10,006 nucleotides of DNA from the NCBI GenBank assembly GCA_021812735.1, contig JAKAMV010000290.1:1-10006 (forward strand). Reading direction: 5' to 3'. Below are positions 1 through 6,585 of the stretch, piece after piece. The first letter of the stretch is position 1, and each line of letters opens with the position of its first letter. The notes below the pieces were generated by a model, which was not told where the DNA came from, did no database searches, and worked only from the letters and a program-made list of their open reading frames with translations. A program made the position numbers and the translations under genes. This DNA is from Chloroflexota bacterium (GTDB lineage: Bacteria > Chloroflexota > Limnocylindria > Limnocylindrales > CSP1-4).

Positions 1-855
1 GTCGCGCGAGTCGAGGTCGCCGTTGTGCACCGAGAGGTACGACCAGTCGAGCAGGGCGACGAAGATGGCCGGCGTCGGCGCCTCGGTGTAGGCCGCGACG
101 CGCGCCTTCGCCTCCTTGAGCAGGGCCGTCGTGCCGTCGGACTGGGCGTCCTTGCCCGCCTTCACGAGGTGGAAGTCGGGCGGCGCCACCAGCAGGTCGG
201 CCGCCTCGGGGGCGGCCATCGCGTCGGCGACCATCTTGTGGGTCTCCGGCCCGAACGGCAGGCGGTGCTGCGGCTTCGCGGTCCGCGTCTTGCGCTCGGT
301 CTCGTGGAGCGTCCACTCGTGGAGCGAGACGACCGCCTTCCAGGGCACCTCGATGACCTGCTCCCCGAGCTCGATCGCCTTGGCCAGGACCACCTCCTCC
401 TCGGCAGTGAGGAGGGCGACCTTGCCGATCTCCTTGAGGTACATCCGGACCGGGTCGTCGATCCCGATCATGTCGGCGTTGAGCGCCTCGAGCTCCTCTG
501 CGGAGGGCTCGTCCACCTCGGCCGACGAGATGCCCGACGGCACGTCCACGCCGGCGGGAACCGGCACGCCATCGACAGCCTCCGCGCTCACAAGCTCGAT
601 CGAGAGCTCGGCCGCGCCCGCCTCGACGTCCTCCGCGTCGAGGACGAGGTCCGCGTCGATGTCGACGTCGACGTCCTCCTCCTCGACGAGGTCGTCGTGG
701 TCCGCGTCGGCCTCGGGGTCGGCGTCGGCGTCCACCACCGGGACCGCGCTCTTCGGCCGCGCGGCGGCGAGCCTGGCCTCCGCGAGCTCCCGCCGGCTCC
801 GCGACGGACGGGCGAGCACTGCCTCCACGAGCTGCTTGTCGAGGGGATCGGTCAT
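1..855 (-). CDS. rpoD: RNA polymerase principal sigma factor RpoD, N-terminal part (runs off window)
   Basis: The first 285 residues of a sigma-70 factor, which directs core RNA polymerase to housekeeping promoters. Residues 40-80 form a very acidic stretch ([14 protein letters not shown], then [11 protein letters not shown]), as in variable N-terminal regions of primary sigma factors. Residues 132-164 match region 1.2, with the motif [20 protein letters not shown]. From about residue 165 to the edge there is a long non-conserved insertion ([31 protein letters not shown], then [17 protein letters not shown]) where region 2.1 would follow in E. coli-like short factors; region 2 must lie beyond the window. 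The ATG at 855 is chosen because GGAGG (plus-strand 866-870) lies 10 nt upstream. The gene follows dnaG in the same direction with a 91-bp gap, the classic dnaG-rpoD order. The family call is certain; the clade assignment from the insertion is inference. Confidence 0.93.
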   Translation of the reverse strand, partial: MTDPLDKQLVEAVLARPSRSRRELAEARLAAARPKSAVPVVDADADPEADADHDDLVEEEDVDVDIDADLVLDAEDVEAGAAELSIELVSAEAVDGVPVPAGVDVPSGISSAEVDEPSAEELEALNADMIGIDDPVRMYLKEIGKVALLTAEEEVVLAKAIELGEQVIEVPWKAVVSLHEWTLHETERKTRTAKPQHRLPFGPETHKMVADAMAAPEAADLLVAPPDFHLVKAGKDAQSDGTTALLKEAKARVAAYTEAPTPAIFVALLDWSYLSVHNGDLDSRD

Positions 856-946
856 GGCCGCGAGACCTCCGGTGGTGACGCTGTGGGACGCTTGCGGGCG
901 CTGGAGGGTTTCAGGGGGTTGCGACGTCGGGTCGGCGAGGGCCGGG

Positions 947-2896
947 TCAGCGGGCTGGCACCTCCGCTCGGCCGAGGAGACGGGTGTCGTTGCGCCGCCG
1001 GTCGAGCGACCGGCGCTGCTCGTTGAGGAGGCGCCGCTCGAGGACGAGCCGGTCCACAGCAACATGGTCGCCCTCGCGCTCCGCCTCGGCGGTGGCGTCG
1101 CGGTTGTAGACGGAGCGCTCGTGCCATTCCGCGTCGTCGAGCTCGAGCACCAGGCGCTCCACCTCGTAGGCGAGCGCGCGGTCCGAGAGGTCGCGCGGGT
1201 TGGGGCCCTCGCGCGACACCAGGGCCTGCCCGAGCGCGCGACTCTCCTCGTCGGCCGCGTCGAGCACCTTCGAGAGCGACCAGGGGGGGCGGATGCCGTG
1301 GTCGTCCGGCGCTCGCGCGACCAGCACGGCCCGGAACAGCTCCCGGGCCAGCTGGCTGGGCAGGCGGTCCGGGCCCACGCCGTCGAGCACCTGGTCGTGC
1401 GTTTCCGGGACCAGCAGGACCAGGCGCAGCAGCTCCTGCTCCGTGCGCGAGACGCCGCGCAGGATCTCGGTGACGGGCAGCGCGTCCGGCGCCCGGGTCA
1501 CGGCCTCGGCGGTGAAGCGGTCGCGGCCGACGGCGCCGGCCCGGCTCGCGCCGTCCCGCGCGCCCGGGCGGTGCATCGCCTCGAGCAGGGTGCGCTCCTC
1601 GACGCCGCTCACCTGGCGCACCCGGGCGAGGTAGGCGTCGCGCATCACCGGGTTGGGCAGGTTGCGGATGATCGGCAGCACGGCGTCCACGAAGCGCGCC
1701 TGGCCGCCGGGGGTGCGCAGGTCGTGCGCGCGCGCGTGGACATCGATCAGGTGGTCCACGATCGGCCGGGCGGTGCGGACCTCCTCGCGCCAGCGGTCGG
1801 GCTCGTCGCGCACCACCTCGTCGGGGTCCTTGCCCTCGGGCAGCCGGACGACCCGCACGTCGTCGAGCTCGACGCCCGAATCGTCGCGGGCCAGCTGGCG
1901 GATCAGCTCCTCGAGCGCCGTGGCGCCGAAGGTGCCCGCCTTCTCGCCCGCCGCGTCGACGTCGTAGGCGAGCGCGATCCGCTTGGCGTATCTCGTGATC
2001 AGCGCCACCTGCTGGGGCGTGAGCGCGGTGCCGAGGCTGGCGACCACGTTGTCGAAGCCAGCCTGGTGCGCCATCAGCGCGTCGGTGTAGCCCTCGACGA
2101 TGACGGCCTGGCCGGTCTTGCGGATGGCCGACTTCGCGCGGTCGATCAGGTAGAGCGTGCGGCTCTTGTCAAACAGCGGGGTCGCCGGGGAGTTGAGGTA
2201 CTTGGGCCCGTGGTCGCGGCCGTCCTCCCCCACCCCCTCCTTGCCCAGGATCCGCCCGCCCAAGCCCACCGCGTGGCCGTTCTGGTCGCGGATCGGGAAG
2301 ATCACGCGCTCGCGGAAGCGGTCGTACACGCCGCCGCCGCGCTGGCGCGGGCTGGCGAGACCGCAGTCGAGCAGCTCCTGCGGGCCGACCTGGCGCTTCG
2401 ACGCCAGCGTCCTCGCGAGCGCGTCCCAGCCGCCGGGCGCCCAGCCCAGCTGCTGCCGTTCGATCACCTCGTCGGTGAAGCCGCGCCCGCGCAGGTACTC
2501 GAGCGCGGGGAGGCCCTGCTTGGCGTGCATCAGCACCGCGTGGTAGAAGGCGATCGCCGCCTCCATGACCTCGCGCAGCCGGGCGTTGCGGGCGTCCTCG
2601 CGCTTGGTTCGCTCGTCGAGCTCGACCCCCGCGCGGGCGGCCAGCCCGTTGAGCGCCTCGGGGAACGACACCCCGTCGCGCTCCATCACGAACGTGAAGA
2701 TGTCGCCGTGCTTGCCGCAGCCGAAGCAGTGCCACGTGTCCCGCGAGGGCGTCACGACGAACGACGGGGTCTTCTCGCCGTGGAACGGGCACAGGCCCTT
2801 GAGGATGGTCCCGGCCTTCTTCAGCTGGACCGTCTCCCCCACGACGTCCGCGACGGGGAGCCGGCCCTTGATCTCGGCCACGACGCCGACGGCCAA
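947..2896 (-). CDS. dnaG: DNA primase DnaG
   Basis: A 649-residue bacterial primase that makes RNA primers for replication at the fork with DnaB helicase. The N-terminal CHC2 zinc-binding domain has C36, H39 (CPFH), C57 and C60 (CFGC). The primase core includes KYLNSP at 232-237. The Toprim metal-binding motifs are EGYTD at 268-272 and YDVDAAG at 311-317, the latter being a variant of the usual DxD-AG segment. The C-terminal part, beyond about residue 450, is less conserved and should contain the helicase-binding region. Length is close to the usual 580-650 residues. The start is TTG at 2896: AGGAG lies 6 nt upstream on the minus strand, no ATG or GTG is better placed, and the conserved N-terminus begins a few residues later. 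It is first in the dnaG-rpoD pair. No convincing -10/-35 pair was found upstream, although several TTGACA-like elements lie there. Confidence 0.97.
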   Translation of the reverse strand: MAVGVVAEIKGRLPVADVVGETVQLKKAGTILKGLCPFHGEKTPSFVVTPSRDTWHCFGCGKHGDIFTFVMERDGVSFPEALNGLAARAGVELDERTKREDARNARLREVMEAAIAFYHAVLMHAKQGLPALEYLRGRGFTDEVIERQQLGWAPGGWDALARTLASKRQVGPQELLDCGLASPRQRGGGVYDRFRERVIFPIRDQNGHAVGLGGRILGKEGVGEDGRDHGPKYLNSPATPLFDKSRTLYLIDRAKSAIRKTGQAVIVEGYTDALMAHQAGFDNVVASLGTALTPQQVALITRYAKRIALAYDVDAAGEKAGTFGATALEELIRQLARDDSGVELDDVRVVRLPEGKDPDEVVRDEPDRWREEVRTARPIVDHLIDVHARAHDLRTPGGQARFVDAVLPIIRNLPNPVMRDAYLARVRQVSGVEERTLLEAMHRPGARDGASRAGAVGRDRFTAEAVTRAPDALPVTEILRGVSRTEQELLRLVLLVPETHDQVLDGVGPDRLPSQLARELFRAVLVARAPDDHGIRPPWSLSKVLDAADEESRALGQALVSREGPNPRDLSDRALAYEVERLVLELDDAEWHERSVYNRDATAEAEREGDHVAVDRLVLERRLLNEQRRSLDRRRNDTRLLGRAEVPAR

Positions 2897-2947
2897 TCGC
2901 TGCTCCTGCCCCCGGCGTGACCCGGGGGACCGGCGGATACACGTACG

Positions 2948-2970
2948 GGCTTGTCAAGTCTTGACAAGCC
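2948..2970. repeat. Perfect 10-bp-arm inverted repeat, TTGACAAG type
   Basis: The arms GGCTTGTCAA (2948-2957) and TTGACAAGCC (2961-2970) are exact reverse complements with a 3-nt spacer GTC. It lies about 50 bp upstream of the dnaG start. There is no T-run after it, so it resembles a protein-binding operator more than a terminator. Each arm also contains a consensus -35 hexamer (TTGACA), one on each strand. Confidence 0.75.
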
Positions 2971-2994
2971 GCGTGGGACGGGAGGGTACCCCCA

Positions 2995-3010
2995 TGTCAA
3001 GGGGTTGACA
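2995..3010. repeat. Second inverted repeat TGTCAA-GGGG-TTGACA
   Basis: Six-bp perfect arms, TGTCAA (2995-3000) and TTGACA (3005-3010), with spacer GGGG. It shares its core half-site with the 2948-2970 palindrome 25 bp away, so the two may be binding sites for one dimeric regulator, or paired -35 elements on opposite strands. Spacers differ (3 against 4 nt). Confidence 0.55.
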
Positions 3011-3068
3011 AACCGGGGCGGTCAAGGGGGAGCGAGAGCGTGGGGCAGCGGCCGGTGATGTGACCTCT

Positions 3069-3096
3069 CACGGAACTGTCACTGAAACTGTCCGTG
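3069..3096. repeat. Inverted repeat CACGGA / TCCGTG
   Basis: Six-bp perfect arms, CACGGA (3069-3074) and TCCGTG (3091-3096), with a 16-nt loop that itself contains the near-repeat AACTGTCAC / AACTGTCCG. A second pair, CTCACG (3067-3072) and CGTGAG (3106-3111), nests around it. No T-run follows. Function unknown; it could be chance. Confidence 0.3.
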
Positions 3097-3204
3097 GGAC
3101 AAGATCGTGAGAAATACCTGTCTGGATCGCTCAAGTGCCTGACAAGTGGACGAGACGCTCGGGTCGCCGACCCAGACCCTCCCAGTCCCGGTGTCGCGTC
3201 TCGG

Positions 3205-3233
3205 TTGACCGATGAAGATAACACCGTTATCAT
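3205..3233 (+). promoter_or_regulatory. Sigma-70 type promoter for the toxin-antitoxin operon
   Basis: The -35 element TTGACC (3205-3210) and the -10 element TATCAT (3228-3233) are separated by exactly 17 nt; each matches the consensus at 5 of 6 positions or close to it. Transcription would start about 6-7 nt after the -10 element, at about 3239-3240, which is the A of the antitoxin ATG. The mRNA is therefore predicted to be leaderless. No Shine-Dalgarno sequence precedes that ATG, which fits. Confidence 0.72.
3217..3231. promoter_or_regulatory. Candidate operator palindrome GATAAC-ACC-GTTATC overlapping the -10 element
   Basis: Perfect 6-bp arms GATAAC (3217-3222) and GTTATC (3226-3231) with a 3-nt spacer. 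The right arm covers four bases of the -10 hexamer and the left arm lies in the -35/-10 spacer, so a dimer bound here would block RNA polymerase. The first gene of the operon encodes a DNA-binding protein, so autorepression is the natural reading. This is inference from position. Confidence 0.6.
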
Positions 3234-3239
3234 GATGCC

Positions 3240-3809
3240 ATGGTTGAGAAGCGGGTCATGAGGCGGATAGCCGGCCTGGGGTGGCAGGTGGCACCGGTGG
3301 GCGTTCGCCCGATGATCGTCCGGGACGACGGCAGCGTCCTCGACAGCGGACCGCTCGTCGGGACGGCGGAAGCCGCCGCGGTCATCGGCGTGCGGCCCCA
3401 GAACTTCGTCCGCGACTGGGCGTCCCGCGCCGACTTCCCTCGGCCCGTCGCGGCGCTCGCGTCGGGCCGAGTGTGGCGCGAGTCAGACGTGCGCGCCTAC
3501 GCGAGTGCTCGCCGTCGCCCCAAGCCCGACGAGGAGCAACTCGCGGCGATCGCCCGCAAGGTGGCCTGGTGGGATGACCCAACGAGGACGCTGTCGCGCC
3601 CCGAGATCTTCGTCGCGCGGGTGATGGGGCGCGGTTCCGCCGACGACATCGCCGCAGTCGAGGCTAAGTTCGGGCGCGGCGTCATGCGCGACGCCCTCCG
3701 GCGCGCCCCGGCCAGCCTGCTCGGCGATCGCGCCCGGAACTACTGGGAGATCGTCCTCGGGATGCCCCACGAGCCAGCGCCGCCCGCGCGGGAGCTGCGG
3801 CATGAGTAG
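3240..3809 (+). CDS. AlpA/MerR-like DNA-binding protein, putative antitoxin of an AbiE-like module
   Basis: A 189-residue protein with two visible parts. Residues 40-89 look like a winged helix-turn-helix of the AlpA/excisionase/MerR type: GTAEAAAVIGVRPQNFVRDW as the helix-turn-helix, FPRPV, then GRVWRESDVRAYA as wing and last helix. Residues about 105-175 form a second helical domain (LSRPEIFVARVMGRG, VMRDALRRAPASLL, RNYWEIVLGMP), a pattern I associate with partners of nucleotidyltransferase toxins. Residues 1-38 are unassigned. The ATG at 3240 is chosen because it coincides with the predicted transcription start; M7 (3258) is the alternative. Its stop overlaps the next start by 8 bp, so the two proteins are probably translationally coupled. 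Likely role: neutralise the toxin and repress the operon through the palindrome at 3217-3231. The helix-turn-helix is well supported; antitoxin function rests on context. Confidence 0.72.
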   Translation: MVEKRVMRRIAGLGWQVAPVGVRPMIVRDDGSVLDSGPLVGTAEAAAVIGVRPQNFVRDWASRADFPRPVAALASGRVWRESDVRAYASARRRPKPDEEQLAAIARKVAWWDDPTRTLSRPEIFVARVMGRGSADDIAAVEAKFGRGVMRDALRRAPASLLGDRARNYWEIVLGMPHEPAPPARELRHE

Positions 3810-4506
3810 CGCCTCGCGCCTGGCGCGGTTCGCCGCCCTGCCCGCACTGGATCCCCTGCTTGAGATCCTGTCAGAGCCGCAGGCGTCCCTGTGGCCACGG
3901 CTGGGGGACGTCCCCGAGCAGTTCGTGCTCTACGGCGGAACCGCCCTCGCCCTCCGCCTCGGGCACCGGCAGTCGGTCGACTTCGACTTCTTCGCGGCCG
4001 CCGGGTTCTCGACCGCTGATCTCATGCGCGAGCTCGAGTGGCTCGGGCGACTCGAGATCCTTGACACTGGCAACAACAGCCTGGTTGTCGTGGAGCCCGG
4101 TGGCGTGCAGCTCGCGTTCCACGGAGGACTCCGCCTGCAGACGGTCGCCGAGCAGGCAGTCGCCCCCGACAATGGGCTCGTGGTCGCATCCGTATTCGAC
4201 CTCGCCGCGACCAAGGCGAAGGCGGTCCTCGACCGCTCCGAGTGGAAGGACTACGTCGACATCGCCACGCTGCTGAGCGCGGGCCATGCCGTCGCGGACG
4301 TGATCGGCTACGCCACGGCGGTGTTCGACCGCCTCTTCGCCTTTCCCGCGCCCGTGTTCCTGCGGAACCTGGTCTGGTTCAAGGACGGCACCGCCCCGGA
4401 CGTGCCCGCGGACGCGCGGTTCGTCCTCGAGCGGGCGGTCATGGGGCTCGACCTGGCCGACATCCCCCTCGTCGAGGCTCTCCGGGACACCATCGACCCT
4501 CGGTGA
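3802..4506 (+). CDS. AbiEii/AbiGii-type nucleotidyltransferase, putative toxin
   Basis: A 234-residue protein of the DNA polymerase-beta-like nucleotidyltransferase fold. The signature is YGGTALALRLGHRQSVDFDF at residues 44-63: GG at 45-46 and the metal-binding pair D60 and D62. The second conserved block is FDLAATKAKAVLDR (132-145), with D133 and K138, followed by WKDYVDI (148-154), typical of AbiEii, where the Lys and Asp residues complete the active site. Known members are toxins of type IV abortive-infection systems, or transfer nucleotides to tRNA ends. The ATG at 3802 has GGGAG 7 nt upstream and overlaps the antitoxin stop (ATGAGTAG). Length is at the shorter end for the family and all key residues are present, so it looks intact. 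The stop codon lies only a few bases from a truncated ATPase on the other strand. Confidence 0.85.
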   Translation: MSSASRLARFAALPALDPLLEILSEPQASLWPRLGDVPEQFVLYGGTALALRLGHRQSVDFDFFAAAGFSTADLMRELEWLGRLEILDTGNNSLVVVEPGGVQLAFHGGLRLQTVAEQAVAPDNGLVVASVFDLAATKAKAVLDRSEWKDYVDIATLLSAGHAVADVIGYATAVFDRLFAFPAPVFLRNLVWFKDGTAPDVPADARFVLERAVMGLDLADIPLVEALRDTIDPR

Positions 4507-4513
4507 CCGGCTC

Positions 4514-4864
4514 GCGTCGGAGCGCCGCGTTCGCGGCGATCTGCCCCTCGAAGAAGCTGATCGAGCTCCCGGCGAGGATCACGAACAGGGGCAGGTCGTC
4601 GTGCTTGACCGTCTCGAGGAAGTCCTGGAGCCGGCTGACGAGCGAGGCGTCCGCGGCCGCGAGGTACTGGACCTCATCGAACGCCGGGATGAGCGGCCGC
4701 CCGGCGGCCTTGCGATCCCGGCCGAGACGCTCGAGGTATGCGAAGGCCTGGCCCCAGTTCGCGAGCTGGGCAGCCTCGAGCACGGGATCAGGGGTCCAGG
4801 CGAGGATCCTGCGGGTCAGGAGCTCGAGGTGGTCGACGGCGGTGCCGCGCCGCCACGGCCCGCG
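4514..4864 (-). pseudogene. Internal fragment of a P-loop (archaeal-type/DUF234-like) ATPase
   Basis: An open minus-strand stretch of about 117 codons with recognisable ATPase sequence. It reads HLELLTRRILAWTPDP, LEAAQLANWGQAFAYLERL, then a Walker B-like strand PLIPAFDEVQYL with the D-E pair, LVSRLQDFLETVK, and a sensor strand LPLFVILAGSSISFFEGQ. This matches the order in archaeal ATPase/DUF234 proteins, which are usually over 400 residues. The N-terminal Walker A segment is missing: upstream lies a 39-bp repeat and then unrelated DNA. The C-terminal half is also missing, with homology ending at about 4514, beside the toxin stop at 4506. A GTG at 4783 could start a short peptide, but this is most simply a gene remnant truncated at both ends. 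Confident on family type, less on exact limits. Confidence 0.68.
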
Positions 4865-4869
4865 CCGGT

Positions 4870-4908
4870 CGCCGCCGCGGCGGCGTCGGCCAGGATGTCG
4901 AGGTTCCG
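4870..4908 (-). repeat. 39-bp perfect dispersed direct repeat, copy 1
   Basis: Identical over 39 bases to 7041-7079 and in the same orientation, about 2.17 kb away; the bases just outside differ on both sides. In the other copy it encodes RNLDILADAAAAA within the aminotransferase. Here that reading frame is not joined to any gene, and the ATPase fragment begins a few bases beyond in a different frame. It is either a relic of recombination with the aminotransferase gene or an assembly join. Confidence 0.9.
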
Positions 4909-5017
4909 AGAGCCTCCTGCTAGCGGCGGAGCGTCAGCTTTGCCAGTTCCGACAGCGTCTGGTCCCCACGGTTGCGGGCCGGACGCGATCACGCCTTGCG
5001 GCGGGCCACGGCGCCGG
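4909..5017. other. Short gap without a supported gene
   Basis: It lies between the lipoprotein stop and the 39-bp repeat. A 22-codon open stretch on the minus strand (4988 to the TAG at 4920-4922) ends RGDQTLSELAKLTLRR and reads more like a protein C-terminus than random GC-rich DNA, but it has no start codon and I cannot assign it. Confidence 0.35.
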
Positions 5018-6202
5018 TCAGCCGGGCAGGCGTGCCCAACACAGCCGCAGCGGGGCCGTCGAGGCGGGGTCCTCGGGGCCCACGATGAAGCTCATGAGGT
5101 TCCCAGAGACGTCCGGCCGCACGATGTCCCACGGGTACGACTCTGGCCAGCGCCGGACGGTGACCGTCTGCGTCGTCGCGAGGTCGACGATCTCGAGGAC
5201 CTTGCCGTCGCCCCACCCCGCGGTCGCGTATCGGCTGCCTGCCGACGGATAGTCCACGCCCGGCTGGTCGGCGAGCGCGATCGCCGGGGGCTCGCCGCCG
5301 GGCCGCTCGACCATGAGCAGCCCGCCGTTGTAGACGTTCGGCAGGGTCAGCTGGATCCAGGCGAGGCCCGCCCCGCCGAGTACCGGCATCGTCGCCATGC
5401 CCGGCGTGTCCAGCCGGGTGGCCGGCCCGCCCAGCGAGCCCGTGTACACCGCGAACAGCGTCTTCCCCGCCACGTGCTCGACGGTCGCGTAGGCGAGGGC
5501 GGCGCCGGGTCCGAGCGAGGGGAACCAGTACTCGGTCCGGGTCGGGTCGGACGAGGCGATGGCGCGCGTCCGGCCGGTCGCGACCGAGTAGTCGAGCAGT
5601 TGGTAGCGGAGCGCGCCGCCGACGCGGTGGACCGCCGTCCACACCAGGTCGTCGCCGCGCATCGCCGGGAACGGCAGCGGGGACTCGACCGAGGGTTCGC
5701 TCGTGTCGACCTCGACCGGCGCCGCGCCGTCGGAGGGGGTGAGCCACAGCCGCCAGCCCCCGGTCCCGTACACCCGGTCGTTCTGCTCCACGAACGCGAC
5801 CCGCCCGTCCCAGCCGACGATGTTGTCGATGTCCGAGTCGCGGTTCGGGTTCGCGTACACCGTCGCGACCGGGCCGCCTGGCGCGTCGGCGAACACGTCG
5901 GGAGCGGTCTCGGGCGCGGCGCCGTTCCCGCCACGCGACCACAGAAGCCGCTGCCCTTCCGACTTGGCGTCGAGCAGTGGGGTCGTGGCCTGAGTGTCGA
6001 CGCACCCGGTCGGGAACGGCCAGCGGGCGAGGTCGACTAGCGGGTCGGCCGCTGGCGGCGCCGACCCGGACGGCTCACCGGCCGTCGCCCGCAACGTCGA
6101 CGTCGGGGCCGCTGGCGTTCCTGGCGCAGGGGCCGGGGCACAGCCCACGAGCGCGAGGGCGGCGCAGAGCGCGGCCGCCCTCAGCGCGGTCTGCCGGCGC
6201 AC
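5018..6202 (-). CDS. Secreted lipoprotein with beta-propeller-like (TolB-type) repeats, function unknown
   Basis: 394 residues from the GTG at 6202. The N-terminus is a lipoprotein signal: RR at 2-3, a hydrophobic run (ALRAAALCAALALVG) and the lipobox LVGC with C21, followed by a Pro/Ala/Thr-rich linker to about residue 55. The mature part has recurring short beta segments of propeller type (GWDGRVAFVEQND, WRLWLTPSDGAAPVEVD, GDDLVWTAV, YQLLDYSVATGRTRAI, GAGLAWIQL, LLMVERPGG), like WD40/TolB-like extracellular proteins. It would be anchored outside the membrane and may bind a ligand or partner; no catalytic motif is seen. The GTG start is preferred over an in-frame ATG at 6355 because it directly precedes the signal peptide and overlaps, by one base, the TAG of an upstream small ORF (TAGTG), suggesting coupling. 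Confidence 0.75.
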   Translation of the reverse strand: MRRQTALRAAALCAALALVGCAPAPAPGTPAAPTSTLRATAGEPSGSAPPAADPLVDLARWPFPTGCVDTQATTPLLDAKSEGQRLLWSRGGNGAAPETAPDVFADAPGGPVATVYANPNRDSDIDNIVGWDGRVAFVEQNDRVYGTGGWRLWLTPSDGAAPVEVDTSEPSVESPLPFPAMRGDDLVWTAVHRVGGALRYQLLDYSVATGRTRAIASSDPTRTEYWFPSLGPGAALAYATVEHVAGKTLFAVYTGSLGGPATRLDTPGMATMPVLGGAGLAWIQLTLPNVYNGGLLMVERPGGEPPAIALADQPGVDYPSAGSRYATAGWGDGKVLEIVDLATTQTVTVRRWPESYPWDIVRPDVSGNLMSFIVGPEDPASTAPLRLCWARLPG

Positions 6203-6355
6203 TACCAGATGATCCAGTTCGGCGCGTGGTAGGCGTTCCCCTCCTCGATCGTGGCCCAGACGTAGGTGGGGCCCCGCCAGGGTCGCGGCTGCGACGATCG
6301 CCGCCAAGCCGATGCGGGCACCCCTGCGAGCGGCCTCCCCGGCCATCCCCCGCAT
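6202..6355 (-). pseudogene. Small membrane-protein ORF with an apparent 1-nt frameshift
   Basis: Two frames look coding in succession. From the ATG at 6355 the first frame gives MRGMAGEAARRGARIGLAAI followed by VAAATLAGP, a basic N-terminus and one hydrophobic segment with G/C in nearly all third codon positions. Downstream of the GGGGCCCC run near 6270 the good frame shifts: YVWATIEEGNAYHAPNWIIW and a TAG at 6202-6204, again with all third positions G/C. Removing one C from the CCCC run would join them into a protein of about 50 residues. The TAG overlaps the GTG of the lipoprotein gene, as in an operon. It may be a real frameshift, a sequence error, or two unrelated frames. Family unknown. 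Confidence 0.42.
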
Positions 6356-6585
6356 CCTCGCGGCCCGCCCCGTGCAGAGCTGCCGCGGGCCGGCCGCGGG
6401 CCGGCCGCATGCCCTGCGAGTGCCCGATGCAAATCAAGACTGCGGCCCATGCGGCTGCCTCCTGTACGCCGGTCCCCCGCCCCGGCAAGGGGACGGTGGC
6501 CAGCCGCCATGGCACGACAATCCAGGGCGGGTTCCTCGCGAGTCAAGTGCCACTGGACCGGCTATCCGTCATGCGCGGGAAGCGA
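6356..6585. other. Non-coding or decayed stretch with an orphan strong Shine-Dalgarno
   Basis: I see no convincing gene. On the minus strand a perfect AGGAGG (plus-strand 6458-6463) lies 7 nt before an ATG at 6450. That frame runs without a stop to the TAG at 6202-6204 (82 codons), but its codon third positions in the middle are poor and the neighbouring frame looks better there. A weak minus-strand promoter is possible: TTGACT (6546-6541), 18 nt, GATTGT (6522-6517). Confidence 0.4.
6384..6405. repeat. Tandem 11-bp repeat, two copies
   Basis: The unit CGCGGGCCGGC occurs at 6384-6394 and again at 6395-6405, followed by a partial third (CGC). It lies in the non-coding stretch between the thioredoxin-like remnant and the small membrane-protein ORF, and could form stable GC stems. 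Confidence 0.7.

Larger units (their letters stand above)
2897..3204. other. Intergenic regulatory region between dnaG and the toxin-antitoxin operon
   Basis: I find no credible gene here. Its base composition is visibly less GC-rich than the flanking genes. It separates the divergent dnaG (minus) and antitoxin (plus) genes and so should hold both promoters. It contains two palindromes built on TTGACA/TGTCAA, a further GGTCAA half-site near 3020, GACAAG copies near 3098 and 3142, and a 6-bp-arm hairpin at 3069-3096. No minus-strand -35/-10 pair for dnaG is convincing: the minus-strand TTGACA copies lack a TATAAT-like hexamer at 16-18 nt. Confidence 0.6.

Noticed and set aside
116..2920. A very long open frame (over 900 codons) on the plus strand opposite dnaG and rpoD
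   Set aside because: Antisense shadow of strongly conserved minus-strand genes in high-GC DNA; the translation is rich in R, A, G and V and has no domain.
2930..2970. dnaG promoter using the minus-strand TTGACA in the palindrome
   Set aside because: At 16-18 nt downstream there is no acceptable -10 hexamer; the only TAT-like sequence is 12 nt away.
2990..3240. Small minus-strand ORF (2997-3233) between the palindromes and the promoter
   Set aside because: Random-looking composition, no ribosome site, and it overlaps the well-supported promoter and palindromes.
4523..4538. Hairpin CGCCGCG-TT-CGCGGCG after the toxin gene as a terminator
   Set aside because: There is no T-run after it, and the stem lies at the edge of the ATPase remnant coding sequence; GC-rich palindromes of this size are common here.
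4742..4783. Independent small protein starting at GTG 4783
   Set aside because: Clear family similarity continues upstream of this codon to about 4864, so the GTG is internal to a broken gene.
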